Shown here piece by piece: positions 16,574 through 25,937 of a stretch of 64,000 bases of DNA (its first letter is position 1; each line of letters starts with the position of its first letter). The DNA comes from CAVTWH01 sp963850915 (GTDB lineage: Bacteria; Actinomycetota; Actinomycetes; Mycobacteriales; Micromonosporaceae). The notes below the pieces were generated by a model that was given only the letters and a program-made list of their open reading frames with translations, had not been told where the DNA came from and made no database searches. Both the position numbers and the translations under genes were made by a program. The stretch is from NCBI GenBank assembly GCA_963850915.1, contig CAWKND010000004.1, forward strand, positions 558,001-622,000, written 5' to 3'.

Positions 16574-17407
16574 GTGCTGACGCAGGTCGCGGCGGGTGTG
16601 CTGGTCCACGAGAGCGAGTTCTGCCAGAGCAACGCCATCGTGGTGCATGGCCGCGCCGGCGTGCTGCTCATCGACCCCGGGGTGCAGGACCACGAGTTGG
16701 CCTGCCTCGCGGGCGACCTGTCCCAATCGGGGCAGACCGTGGTGGCCGGCTTCGCCACCCATCCGCACTGGGATCACCTGCTCTGGCATGCCCGGCTCGG
16801 CGCGGCCCCTCGCTACGCCACGGCCCGCTGCGCGGCCACTGCCCGGGACCGGCTGTCCGACCCGGGGGCGCAGGCCCGCATCGCACGGATGCTACCGCCG
16901 GACATGGCCGATCAGATCCCGCTGGACCTGCTCGGCATCCTCACCGCCCTGCCCGCCGAGACGGCGCGGGTTCCCTGGGACGGCCCCGAGGTCCGGATCA
17001 TCGAGCATCACGCGCATGCGCCGGGCCACGCGGCGCTGTTCATCGAAGAACGCGGCGTTCTCGTCGCCGGCGACATGCTCTCTGACGTGTTGATTCCAAT
17101 CCTCGACCTGACCGGCCCCGCTGACCCGATCGAGGAGTACCTCGCAGCGCTGCGGCTGCTGGAGGGGGTGGCAGGCGACGTCGACGTCGTCGTCCCCGGC
17201 CACGGGTCAGTCGGCGGAGCTGAGCAGGTACCGGCACGGATCGAGCGGGATCGGGCGTACCTGCTCGCCTTGCGGGACGGCGACGTACCCGATGACCCGC
17301 GGATCGGCCTGTCGGCCAAGCCCGGCTGGGAGTGGGTAGGCGACGTGCACAACGGGCAGGCCCAGCGCCTCGCCGAAAGAAATCGGGGCGGCGGTACTCC
17401 CGGCTGA
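16574..17407 (+). CDS. MBL-fold metallohydrolase
   Basis: A soluble metallo-beta-lactamase-fold protein of 277 residues. The metal-binding motif HPHWDH is near residue 61. A later His in HAPGHAALF, the Asp in VAGDMLSD and the His in VPGHGS complete the usual set of ligands. The substrate is unknown. The GTG at 16574 is chosen because GGGGAAG lies five bases upstream, and an alternative GTG at 16562 lacks such a site. The first half has few GTAC tetramers compared with flanking genes. It precedes the FtsX operon by about 80 bases. Confidence 0.8.
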   Translation: MLTQVAAGVLVHESEFCQSNAIVVHGRAGVLLIDPGVQDHELACLAGDLSQSGQTVVAGFATHPHWDHLLWHARLGAAPRYATARCAATARDRLSDPGAQARIARMLPPDMADQIPLDLLGILTALPAETARVPWDGPEVRIIEHHAHAPGHAALFIEERGVLVAGDMLSDVLIPILDLTGPADPIEEYLAALRLLEGVAGDVDVVVPGHGSVGGAEQVPARIERDRAYLLALRDGDVPDDPRIGLSAKPGWEWVGDVHNGQAQRLAERNRGGGTPG

Positions 17408-17489
17408 CGGGCAACCGTTCGGGGCGTTGGCGGGTCTTTCCAGGGCCTAAGATTTCCCGGGTCCCGTCCCCCCGCTCGTGGAGGCCGCT

Positions 17490-20400
17490 GTGCTGGCTGT
17501 CGCGTACGGCGCCCTGCGCGCCCGGCGTAGCCAGAGCCTGCTCCTCGCCCTGGTGGCGCTGCTGCTCGCGGCCGGTGCGGCGGCGGCTCCCGTGGTCGCG
17601 CTGGTCGCCAGTGACCAGGTACGCCGGCACGATCTCGCGGCCGCCCCCGCCGACCAGCGCTACCTGGACATCAGCAACCAGATAGAGCTGGATCAGGGCG
17701 GTACGCCGGTGGACACGTTCGTCGAGCAGCTGCGCCGGCTGCTGCCACTCCCGCACTTCGAGCGGTACACCGGGCTGCGCATCGACGGGGACGTGCTGTT
17801 CGACCCCAACTCCGACAACGGCTCGGTCGGCAGCCGGCTCGCCGCCCGGGACGGAGCCTGCGAGCGCGCCGCGGTGACCGGCGCCTGCCCGCGCGGCGCC
17901 GGCGAGGCAATGCTGCCGGAGAGGTTGGCCGCCCAGACCGGATTGCGGGTGGGGGAGGCCTTCCAGTTCTACGCCGAGGGGCTCGACACGCCGGTCACGC
18001 TCACCGTCGTGGGTACGTTCCGGCCGCTGGACCCGACCGGACCGTACTGGTCCGCGCCGACCAGCGAGGCGGGCGGCAATGTGGGTCCACTCGCCGACGC
18101 GGTGCTGATGGACCTGGCCGCGCTGGTGGCCACCCGACCTGTTGACGCGACCGTCAGCTCGGTGCTGATCGCCACCCCGGACGGACTGAAAGACCCGCAG
18201 GCGGTCGCCGCCACCGTGACCACGGTGCTCGGCGGGCTGCGCGGCGGCGGGTACGCCTACTACGCCAACGTCGGTGCGCTGGCCGACCGGATCAGTGCCG
18301 ACCAGGACGTGGTACGGCTGTGGGTACCGCTGGTGGCGGTCGAGTTCGTGGCGCTCGGCTGGTACGCGGTGTTCTTCGCGGTGGGCGCGGCCGGCGCCGC
18401 CAGGGCGTCCGAGGTGGGCCTGGTCAAACTTCGGGGGGTACCCCGACCCCGGCTCTGGCTGTTCGTCGCCGGGCGCAGCTGGCTGCCGATCCTCGGTGGC
18501 ACCGTGGCCGGCGCGGTGGTCGGACTCGTCGCGGCCGCGATCGTGGTTGGCGGCCCGAGCCGGCTGGCCGACCCGGGACTCGCACTGCTTCTGGTGGCCG
18601 GGTGCGTACTCGTCGGGCTGCTCGGCGCGCTGCTGGCCGCCGTACTCGCCGAGCGGCGGTCGGTACGCGCACCCGTGGTGGACCTGCTCCGCCAGGTACC
18701 GGCCCGCCGGCGCGGCTGGCGTACCGACGTCGCCGACCTGGTACTCGTGGTCGCCGCGGGCGTCGGAGTCTGGCAGGCGCGGGTGGCGGCCACCGGATTC
18801 GCCGCGCTCGCCACCGAACTGCTCTGCCTGGCTGCCGCTCTGGTGGTGGCGCGCGGGCTCATCCCGGTGGCCGCCCGGGTTGGCGCCGCGGGGCTGCGTA
18901 CCGGCCGGCCCCGGGTGGCCCTCGCCGCGCTGCACCTGGCCCGGCGCCCCGGACTCGACCGGATCTTCGCGCTGCTCGTGGTCAGCGTGGCACTCACCGG
19001 GTACGCCGTCGGGAGCAGTTTGGCGGTCGCCGCCGACCGGGACCAGCGTGCCCGGGTAAGTGCCGGCGCGGAGAAGGTACTCACGGTGCGGGCGGCCAAC
19101 CGGCGGGTACTGCTGGACGCGGTACGCGCGGTGGACCCGGCCGGCCGGTACGCGATGGCCGCCACCCGTACCAACACGAAGGTCGGTGAGCCGGCGGTGC
19201 TCGCGGTCGACGCCAGCCGGCTGTCCGCCGTGGCGCTGTGGCCGGCCGGCGCCCCGCTGTCGGCGGCCCAGGTCGCCACGCTGCTGCGCCCATCCGGCCC
19301 GGTCGACCCGGTGCAGCTCATCGGCGCGCAGCTGAGCCTCACGGTCACCGCCCCGGCAACCTGGCCCGCCCCCACCGTCGACCCCTCCGCCGACCCGGCC
19401 GATCCAGCTGACCCAGCTGACCCAGCTGACCCAGCTGAGGGTGCGCCGGGGAGCGTCGTGGTGGAGGCGCAGCTGGTCGGGCCGGACGGGGTGGGACTGG
19501 CGGTACAGTTCGGGCCGCTGCGCCCCGGCCGGCAGGACTACCAGGTCACCGCGCCGGCCTGCGCTGACCAGCCGGGGTGCCGGCTGACCGGCTTCGTGCT
19601 CGGCGAACCGGGGCCGATCGGGCTGTTCGGCAACCCGCTGCCGGGTACCGCCGGCGACGCCGTCGTGCTGCACCAGCTCAGTGCCGGCGGGGTGGTCGCG
19701 GTGTCCCAGGCGCAGTTCGCCGACCGGAGCCGGTGGCGCCCCACCGTCGACCCGGCGTACGCCGGAGCTGTGCTGGCCAGCGCACCCGACGGGCTGGCAC
19801 TCAGCTCGCCGGGCCAGGTCAGCTCCCCGGTCAGTCCGGCGCTGTACCCGCTGGACACGCAGGTACCGCTGCCCATCGTCACCAGCCGCCCGCTCGACGT
19901 ACCCGACCGGGCCGGCGATCCACGGCTGGACCCGTTCGGGGTGGACACGGTACCGGTCACCGTCGCCGGTACCCTCCCCACGCTGCCCGGCATCGGCGGC
20001 GGTGGCGCGCTCGTCGACCTGGACAGTGCCGACCGGCTGGCGGTCGCCTCGGGTGATCCCAGCTCCGCTGACCTGCTCCAGGTCTGGCTGGCGGCGGGCG
20101 CCCCGGCGCGGATCGTCGACCAGCTGCGCGCGCACGGGGTGAGCGTGCTGCGGGTGGACACGCTCGGGGCGATCCGGCACCAACTCGACACCGACGCGGG
20201 CGCCGTGGCGGCCACCTGCCAACTGGTCGGCGCGCTGCTCACCCTGGTACTCGCCGGCTGCGCCGTACTGCTGGTCGCGGCGGTCGAGCGGCCGGCCCGG
20301 ACGGCGGAGCTGCGGGCGCTGCGGCTGCAGGGGATGAGTGCCGCGGCGGCGCGTGCGGTCGCCCGCGGCGGGTACGCCGTGCTCGCCGGTACGGCCCTGC

Positions 20401-20915
20401 TGCTGGGGCTGGCGATCGCGGTACTTGCCCGGCTGCTGCTCGGCGATCCGCTGCTCGGTGGTGACCTCGGCGGCGGTACCGACCCGGGCGTGCACCCGGG
20501 CCGGCTGTTGCTGGGCGGGCTCGTCGCGCTGGCCGTGCTCGGGCCGGCCGCGTTCCTGGCCGGCGCCCGGCTCGCCGCATCCGTCCCCGCCGGCCCGGGC
20601 AGAGCCCCGACCGGCGGCGCGCCAGTTAACGCGGCAAGCGGCGGCCCGGCCAGCCGATTGCCTGCCAACGACCCGGAAAGCGCCGGGCCAGCCCACGACC
20701 CGGAAAGCGCCGGGCCAGCCCACGACCCGGAAAGCGCCGGGCCAGCCCACGACCCGGAAAGCGCCGGGCCAGCCCACGACCCGGAAAGCGGTGGACCAGC
20801 CATCGGCTCGGCCGGCGGCGGGCCGGCTGACGATACGGCCGGCGGCGGCTCGACCGGCGGTGGCGGCAGCGACGGCGGGCCGGACAACAGTGCCGTGGCT
20901 GGCGGTACCCCGTGA
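17490..20915 (+). CDS. giant FtsX-type ABC permease (first of pair)
   Basis: An integral membrane protein of 1141 residues built as two FtsX-like halves. An N-terminal helix (residues 15-40) precedes a large extracytoplasmic domain. A block of four helices follows (about residues 275-400), then more helices to residue 500, a second outer domain (about 510-900) and the final FtsX helices (about 905-1030). Two Cys pairs (CERAAVTGAC, CADQPGC) lie in the outer domains and probably form disulfides. GGAGG lies five bases before the GTG at 17490, which I prefer to 17478. A DPA repeat lies near residue 640, and a nine-residue repeat (ESAGPAHDP) fills the C-terminal tail. The stop overlaps the next permease. 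Confidence 0.82.
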   Translation: MLAVAYGALRARRSQSLLLALVALLLAAGAAAAPVVALVASDQVRRHDLAAAPADQRYLDISNQIELDQGGTPVDTFVEQLRRLLPLPHFERYTGLRIDGDVLFDPNSDNGSVGSRLAARDGACERAAVTGACPRGAGEAMLPERLAAQTGLRVGEAFQFYAEGLDTPVTLTVVGTFRPLDPTGPYWSAPTSEAGGNVGPLADAVLMDLAALVATRPVDATVSSVLIATPDGLKDPQAVAATVTTVLGGLRGGGYAYYANVGALADRISADQDVVRLWVPLVAVEFVALGWYAVFFAVGAAGAARASEVGLVKLRGVPRPRLWLFVAGRSWLPILGGTVAGAVVGLVAAAIVVGGPSRLADPGLALLLVAGCVLVGLLGALLAAVLAERRSVRAPVVDLLRQVPARRRGWRTDVADLVLVVAAGVGVWQARVAATGFAALATELLCLAAALVVARGLIPVAARVGAAGLRTGRPRVALAALHLARRPGLDRIFALLVVSVALTGYAVGSSLAVAADRDQRARVSAGAEKVLTVRAANRRVLLDAVRAVDPAGRYAMAATRTNTKVGEPAVLAVDASRLSAVALWPAGAPLSAAQVATLLRPSGPVDPVQLIGAQLSLTVTAPATWPAPTVDPSADPADPADPADPADPAEGAPGSVVVEAQLVGPDGVGLAVQFGPLRPGRQDYQVTAPACADQPGCRLTGFVLGEPGPIGLFGNPLPGTAGDAVVLHQLSAGGVVAVSQAQFADRSRWRPTVDPAYAGAVLASAPDGLALSSPGQVSSPVSPALYPLDTQVPLPIVTSRPLDVPDRAGDPRLDPFGVDTVPVTVAGTLPTLPGIGGGGALVDLDSADRLAVASGDPSSADLLQVWLAAGAPARIVDQLRAHGVSVLRVDTLGAIRHQLDTDAGAVAATCQLVGALLTLVLAGCAVLLVAAVERPARTAELRALRLQGMSAAAARAVARGGYAVLAGTALLLGLAIAVLARLLLGDPLLGGDLGGGTDPGVHPGRLLLGGLVALAVLGPAAFLAGARLAASVPAGPGRAPTGGAPVNAASGGPASRLPANDPESAGPAHDPESAGPAHDPESAGPAHDPESAGPAHDPESGGPAIGSAGGGPADDTAGGGSTGGGGSDGGPDNSAVAGGTP
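19401..19439 (+). repeat. 9-bp in-frame tandem repeat
   Basis: Four units of GA(C/T)CCAGCT, encoding Asp-Pro-Ala repeats inside an outer domain of the first FtsX permease. Confidence 0.85.
20670..20801 (+). repeat. 27-bp in-frame minisatellite
   Basis: Four identical direct copies of a 27-bp unit starting GACCCGGAAAGCGCC (20670-20777) and a fifth diverged copy to 20801. It encodes a nine-residue repeat in the tail of the first FtsX permease. Perfect identity of the copies suggests recent expansion. Confidence 0.95.
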
Positions 20916-23900
20916 TGTTTCTGGTTCTGGCCATGGTCCGGGCCCGGCTCGGCCGGTTCCTGGTGACCACCGCGCTGGCCGTGGCCGCGATCGGCGCGGC
21001 GGTGAGCGCACCGGTGTTCCTGGCCGCCGCCGACCGGTCGCTGATCCACACCGAGCTGGCCGCGGCCCAGCCCAGCGAGTTGGCCGTGCGCTACACCAGC
21101 ACGGTCACGGTTACCTCGGCCGGGCCGGATCCGGTCTTCGCGCAGCTCTACGCGGCGCTGCCGCGCCCGACCGCGTTCCAGCTGGTGGACGGGGTGGAGT
21201 TCACCGCGTCGTTCACCGCGCTGTCCGGGCCGGCCGCGGTGGCCGGCGCCGCGCCGCTCGGGGTCACCGCGCGGCTGGCCTTCCGCGAGCTGGCCTGCCA
21301 GCACCTCACCCTGCTCTCCGGGCGCTGCCCGGTCGGCGGCGGCGAGGTGATCATCGGCGAGCAGACCGCGCGGTACCTGGGTACCGGCGTCGGCGGCGCC
21401 CTCGGCGAGCAGGAGAACGTGCCCACCCCGGACGGGCCGGCGGCGCTCGGGCCGGCCGCGACGCTGTCGATCGTCGGGGTGTACCGGCCCGTCGCGCCGA
21501 CCGGCGTGTACTGGGCCGGGCAGCAGTACTTCGCGCCGGCGGCGAGTCCGGGGCGGTACCCCGAGCCACTGTTCACGGTGCTGCCGACGATCAACATGCT
21601 GACCCACCACCACGAGACGCAATCGGCCGAGCAGCTGCTGCGCCCCGACGCGGTACGCGCCGACCAGCTGCCCGCCCTGCGCGCGGCGGTGACGGCGATG
21701 GTCCGGCCGGCCGGTACCGGCTCGGGCACGATCAGCGTCGCCAGCCTGGTACCCCAGCTGCTGGACCGGATCGATCGCGACCGGCAGAGCCTGCGCAGTG
21801 GCGTACCGGTGGCCGCCCTACCGCTCGTCGTACTCGCCTGGCTCGGCCTCTACCTCGCCGTGTCCAGTACCGCCGAAGCCCGCCGCGACGAGATCGGGCT
21901 GGTGAAGCTGCGCGGGCTCACCGCTGCCCGGCGCTGGAGTCTGGCGCTGGCCGAGAGCGTGCTCGCCGTACTCGTCGCCGCCCCGATCGCGTACCTGCTC
22001 GGCTTCGCCCTGGTCGGTGCGGTCACCCGGCTGCTGCTGCCCGACGCGCCCGCCGTCGGGGTCAGTGGCGGGGCGCTGCTCCCGGCCGGGCTGGCCCTGC
22101 TCGGCGCGCTGGCCAGCGTCGTCCTGGCTCAGCGTGGAGTCTTCGCGGCGCCGGTGGTCGAGCTGCTGCGCCGGGTACGCGCCCGCACCACCGGCTGGCG
22201 GGGTACCGCCGTGCAGGCCGTCGCTGTCACGCTGGCCGTGGTGGCCGTCATCCAGCTGCGGATCAGCGGGCAGCTCACCGGCGTCTCCGCTGCCGCGGCC
22301 GGCCTGGTGCTGCTCGCCGTCGCGGTGCTCGGTGCCCGGCTGGCGGCGCCCGCGATGCGGCTGCTCGGCCGCTGGTCGCTGCGGCACGGGCGGCTCGGTA
22401 CCGGCCTCGGCGGGCTCTCCCTGGCCCGCCGACCGGGAGCCGCGACCGTGCTCGTCGTACTCGTGCTTGCCATGGGGCAGTTGGGTTTCACGGTCGCCGC
22501 CGCCAATGTCGCCGACGCCACGCTGGCCCGGCAGACGCGGGTACGGCTGGGTGCCGAACAGGTGGTGAGCGTGCTGCCGGTACCCCCGTCGAAGCTGCTC
22601 GCCGCGGTCCGGGCAGCCGACCCGACCGGCCGGTACGCGATGGCCACCGCACTGCTGGCGGCGCACGGTACCGAGCCGCCGCTGCTCGCCGTGGACACCA
22701 CCCGGCTGGCGGCGGTCGCCACCTGGCTGCCCGAGTTCGGGCCGGTCGACGCCGCCACGGCCGCCCGTGATCTGCGGCCGGCCACCGCGCCGAGCATCCG
22801 GATCCAGGGCTTCCAACTGGCTGTCGACGCGACGGTCAAGAGCTTCGACGCCAGCCGGCAACCGCACCTGGTCGCGTTCGTCCAGCCGCTCGCCGGCGGC
22901 GTCGCGCTCCCGGTCGACCTCGGCGCACTCCAGCTTGGCCGGCACACCTACAGCGGCACGGCCGCCACCTGTACCGACGGCTGCCGGCTCGCCGGCCTGC
23001 ACTGGCAGGTCGGGCCACCCCCCGCCCGGAACGCCGACGCGGGCGGCGGTGTCGGCTCGTTCGCGCTGGTCATCCACGGGATCAACGGCGCGGGCGCGGA
23101 CGCGTTCGCCGGCTGGCGGGCGCCGCTGGAGCGGGAGACGGCAGCGGCGCCCCAGGTGGGTACCGCCACCGACGGGTTCACCGTCCAGGTCACCGACGCC
23201 GGACTGGGTACCGACCCGCGACTGATCCCCGGCGACCTGGCCTACCCGGTACCCGCGATCACCAGCATCCGGCTGCCGCCCTCGGTCTTCCTCTCCGACC
23301 TGGCCGGTACCCCGCAGCCGGTCCGGCAGGTCGGGCTCGATCAGGTACTGCCCGGCGTGGGTACCGGCGCGGTCCTCGTCGACCTGGAGACGGCCGACCG
23401 GGTGGTGGGCGCCAGCGGGCTGGAGGTACAGGCACAGCGCCCGCAGGTCTGGGTGGCCGCCGGTGCGCCGGCCGACCTGGTGGACAAGCTGGGCGCAGCC
23501 GGGCTCACCGTCACCGGCACCGTCTCCACCGCCGACGAGCTGCGCTACCAGCACCGGCAGGGGCCCGGACTGGCGCTGCGGTACCACTACCTCGCGGCAC
23601 TGCTCGCGCTGCTCGCCGCGGTGGGGGTACTCATCCTGCAGGCGACCGTCGGGCGCGCCGACTTCGACACCGCGCAGCTGCGTACCCAGGGCGTACCGGC
23701 CCGGGTACTGCGCCGCGCCGGGCGGACCGCGACGCTCCTGCCGGTACTGGCGGCGCTGGTACTCGGGCCGGTGGCCGCCGCGGTCGCCTGGGTACTCACC
23801 GGCGCGCTGTTGCCGATCTCCGTCGACGCGCACCCGCTGGTCGCCGCCGAACAGTGGCCGACGCTGGCCACGGGGCTGTTGATCGTGCCGGCGACCGGGA

Positions 23901-24079
23901 TACTGCTGGTAGCCGCCGCGCTCCTCACCGCGTACGGTCTTGGCCGACCCCCTAGCAGCCGACCCCCTGGCAGGACCGACCCCCTGGCAGCCGACCCCCG
24001 AGTACAGGAGGCAACACATGACCGGGCTCGCCGTTGCCTGCCGCCGAGTGGTGCACATCTACCGTGCCGAAGCTGGTGA
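20912..24079 (+). CDS. giant FtsX-type ABC permease (second of pair)
   Basis: A paralogue of the preceding gene, about 1055 residues, with the same plan: an N-terminal anchor, an outer domain, a FtsX helix block (about residues 290-420), further helices, a second outer domain and a C-terminal FtsX block (about 890-1015). The outer domains again hold Cys pairs (CQHLTLLSGRC, CTDGC). Start codons GTG at 20912 and ATG at 20915 overlap the preceding stop, so translation is coupled. The C-terminus is a Pro/Arg-rich repeat that runs 62 bases into the ATPase gene in another frame. It probably forms the exporter or lipoprotein-handling complex with its neighbours. Substrate unknown. Confidence 0.82.
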   Translation: MMFLVLAMVRARLGRFLVTTALAVAAIGAAVSAPVFLAAADRSLIHTELAAAQPSELAVRYTSTVTVTSAGPDPVFAQLYAALPRPTAFQLVDGVEFTASFTALSGPAAVAGAAPLGVTARLAFRELACQHLTLLSGRCPVGGGEVIIGEQTARYLGTGVGGALGEQENVPTPDGPAALGPAATLSIVGVYRPVAPTGVYWAGQQYFAPAASPGRYPEPLFTVLPTINMLTHHHETQSAEQLLRPDAVRADQLPALRAAVTAMVRPAGTGSGTISVASLVPQLLDRIDRDRQSLRSGVPVAALPLVVLAWLGLYLAVSSTAEARRDEIGLVKLRGLTAARRWSLALAESVLAVLVAAPIAYLLGFALVGAVTRLLLPDAPAVGVSGGALLPAGLALLGALASVVLAQRGVFAAPVVELLRRVRARTTGWRGTAVQAVAVTLAVVAVIQLRISGQLTGVSAAAAGLVLLAVAVLGARLAAPAMRLLGRWSLRHGRLGTGLGGLSLARRPGAATVLVVLVLAMGQLGFTVAAANVADATLARQTRVRLGAEQVVSVLPVPPSKLLAAVRAADPTGRYAMATALLAAHGTEPPLLAVDTTRLAAVATWLPEFGPVDAATAARDLRPATAPSIRIQGFQLAVDATVKSFDASRQPHLVAFVQPLAGGVALPVDLGALQLGRHTYSGTAATCTDGCRLAGLHWQVGPPPARNADAGGGVGSFALVIHGINGAGADAFAGWRAPLERETAAAPQVGTATDGFTVQVTDAGLGTDPRLIPGDLAYPVPAITSIRLPPSVFLSDLAGTPQPVRQVGLDQVLPGVGTGAVLVDLETADRVVGASGLEVQAQRPQVWVAAGAPADLVDKLGAAGLTVTGTVSTADELRYQHRQGPGLALRYHYLAALLALLAAVGVLILQATVGRADFDTAQLRTQGVPARVLRRAGRTATLLPVLAALVLGPVAAAVAWVLTGALLPISVDAHPLVAAEQWPTLATGLLIVPATGILLVAAALLTAYGLGRPPSSRPPGRTDPLAADPRVQEATHDRARRCLPPSGAHLPCRSW
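23943..24004 (+). repeat. 15-17-bp tandem repeat between permease and ATPase
   Basis: Four imperfect units of GCCGACCCCCTGGCA just before the ribosome site of the ABC ATPase. They encode the very end of the second FtsX permease. Confidence 0.8.
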
Positions 24080-24878
24080 TGTGGTGGCGCTCGCGGGTGT
24101 CGACCTGTCGATCAGCCCCGGCGAGATGCTGGCGCTGGTCGGGCCGTCGGGGTCGGGGAAGTCGACGCTGGTCTCGCTGCTGTCCGGGCTGATGCGCCCG
24201 TCGGCCGGCCGAGTCAACGTGGGCACCTATGACATGGGCAAGCTCTCCGACTCGGAGATCTCCCGGCTGCGCGGTACCGAGATCGGCGTGGTACTCCAGG
24301 GAGCCGCGCGCAACCTGCTCGGGTACACCACGCTGCACCGCAACATCTGGTTGGCGCAGCGGCGCGCCGCCCGTACCTCCGGTATCCAGCTCGATGACCC
24401 GGACCGCATCCTCGACCTGGTCGGCCTGGCCGGGATGGGGCGCGCCAAGGTCGGCGACCTGGCACCCGGTGCCCGGCAGCGGGCGGCGCTCGCCGTCGGC
24501 ATCGCGGCCGGACCCGGCCTGCTGCTCGTCGACGAGCCGACCAGCCAACTCGACACGCACGGGCGCGACGAGGTACTGGAGGCGCTGGAGACGGTCAACC
24601 GCGAGCGCGGTACCACCATCGTCGTCGTCACCCACGACCAGGAGGTCGGTGCCCGGCTCGGCCGCGCGGTGACCATCCGGGACGGCCGGGTCGGCGCCGA
24701 GGGGCGCGACGGCCAGGACTTCGCGGTGGTGGCCGGCGACGGTACCGTCCAGCTCCCGCCGGAGGTACTCAGCATGTTCCCCGCCGGCACCCTGTTCACC
24801 GTCGACCACGAGGACGGCAGCATCACCCTGGTGGCCGGCGGCGCACACGGCACCCTGGTCGCCGGCGGCGGCCACTAG
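24018..24878 (+). CDS. ABC ATPase of the FtsX operon, atypical signature
   Basis: A 286-residue ATPase of the MacB/LolD class, expected to drive the two FtsX permeases. Walker A GPSGSGKST is near residue 42. The Q-loop is VLQGAARN, Walker B LLLVDEPTSQLD and the switch VVTHD. The signature loop reads LAPGARQR where LSGGQQQR is normal, so the ATP-sandwich Ser and first Gly are replaced. AGGAGG precedes ATG. It carries about 60 extra C-terminal residues with ITLVAGGAHGTLVAGGGH. It closes the operon. Confidence 0.85.
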   Translation: MTGLAVACRRVVHIYRAEAGDVVALAGVDLSISPGEMLALVGPSGSGKSTLVSLLSGLMRPSAGRVNVGTYDMGKLSDSEISRLRGTEIGVVLQGAARNLLGYTTLHRNIWLAQRRAARTSGIQLDDPDRILDLVGLAGMGRAKVGDLAPGARQRAALAVGIAAGPGLLLVDEPTSQLDTHGRDEVLEALETVNRERGTTIVVVTHDQEVGARLGRAVTIRDGRVGAEGRDGQDFAVVAGDGTVQLPPEVLSMFPAGTLFTVDHEDGSITLVAGGAHGTLVAGGGH

Positions 24879-24975
24879 TTTTCAGCACGCGCCGGACGGG
24901 GCTCGAGGCCAGCCAGATGTGGCGCGCGTGGCAGTCGTCGCGGGAGGCCGGCACGGCGTGCCAGACTAAGTAACC

Positions 24976-25932
24976 ATGAGCCAGCCGCGTCAGTCACCTT
25001 CCATCTTTACCCGTGGCGCCGTTGACCTTTCCGCGCTGCGGTCGCCGGCCAGCCCGGCTGCCACGCCGACTTCGGGCGCCCCGACCTCGGGAGCGCCGGT
25101 CCCACCGGGCAACCCCACCGCCGATTTCGCCAGTGGCCCCAGCTACCCCGCCGGCTCGGGCGGTGACGTGATCATCGAGGTCACCGAGGCCACCTTCCAG
25201 GCCGACGTGGTCGAGCGTTCGCTCACCACACCCGTGATCATCGACCTGTGGGCCGAGTGGTGCGGGCCGTGCAAGCAGCTCTCGCCGATCCTGGAGAAGC
25301 TGGCGATCGAGGGCGACGGGGCCTGGATACTGGCCAAGGTCGACGTCGACGCCAACCCGCGCATCCAGCAGGCGCTGCGGGTACAGAGCATCCCGACGGT
25401 CTACGCCGTGGTGAAGGGCGAGTTGATCCCGGGCTTCCAGGGAGTACTGCCCGAGACACAGGTACGCCAGTTCATCGACGCCGTACTCCAGGCCAGTGGG
25501 GTGGCCGTGGAGACGCCGCCCGACCCGCAGCTGGAGGCGGCCGACGACGCGCTGATGGACGGTGACTTCGACGCCGCCGAGCAGGCGTACAAGAAGATCC
25601 TCGCCGACCAGCCGGCCAACACCATCGCCGAGGCCGGGCTGGCCCAGGTGGGGCTGATGCGCCGGGTCAGCGCCGCCGACACGGGCAGTGCCATGGCGGC
25701 GGCGGTGGCGAACCCCGACGACATCGAGGCGCAGACGCTCGCGGCCGACATCGAGGTGCTCTCCGGCCAGGCCGAGGAGGCGTACGCCCGGCTGGTCGGG
25801 CTGGTCCGGCGTACCTTCGGGCCGGAGCGCGAGCGGGTGCGCCTGCACCTGGTCTCGCTGTTCACCATCGCCGGACCGGATGACCCCGCTGTGGCGACCG
25901 CCCGGCGCGCCCTGGCCAGCGCGCTCTACTGA
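24976..25932 (+). CDS. thioredoxin-TPR protein (YbbN/CnoX type)
   Basis: A soluble protein of 318 residues. Residues 1-62 are Pro/Ser/Ala-rich and probably disordered. Residues 64-175 are a thioredoxin domain with active site WCGPC (C96 and C99) and the cis-Pro in SIPTVYAVVKG. Residues 185-318 are a TPR-like helical domain. This is the plan of YbbN/CnoX, a chaperone-redox holdase in other bacteria, but this one keeps both active-site cysteines. It lies 5 bases before the arginase-family gene, which suggests co-translation. Confidence 0.9.
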   Translation: MSQPRQSPSIFTRGAVDLSALRSPASPAATPTSGAPTSGAPVPPGNPTADFASGPSYPAGSGGDVIIEVTEATFQADVVERSLTTPVIIDLWAEWCGPCKQLSPILEKLAIEGDGAWILAKVDVDANPRIQQALRVQSIPTVYAVVKGELIPGFQGVLPETQVRQFIDAVLQASGVAVETPPDPQLEAADDALMDGDFDAAEQAYKKILADQPANTIAEAGLAQVGLMRRVSAADTGSAMAAAVANPDDIEAQTLAADIEVLSGQAEEAYARLVGLVRRTFGPERERVRLHLVSLFTIAGPDDPAVATARRALASALY

Positions 25933-25937
25933 CCGCG

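Noticed and set aside
20670..20801. Possible CRISPR array (27-bp repeats)
   Set aside because: The copies are directly adjacent with no spacers and stay in frame within a coding tail.
17040..21011. 1323-codon open frame on the minus strand opposite the MBL and first FtsX genes
   Set aside because: It is Arg/Gly-rich, has no family motif and no ribosome site, and lies antisense to well-supported genes. High GC at third positions removes stops from the opposite strand.
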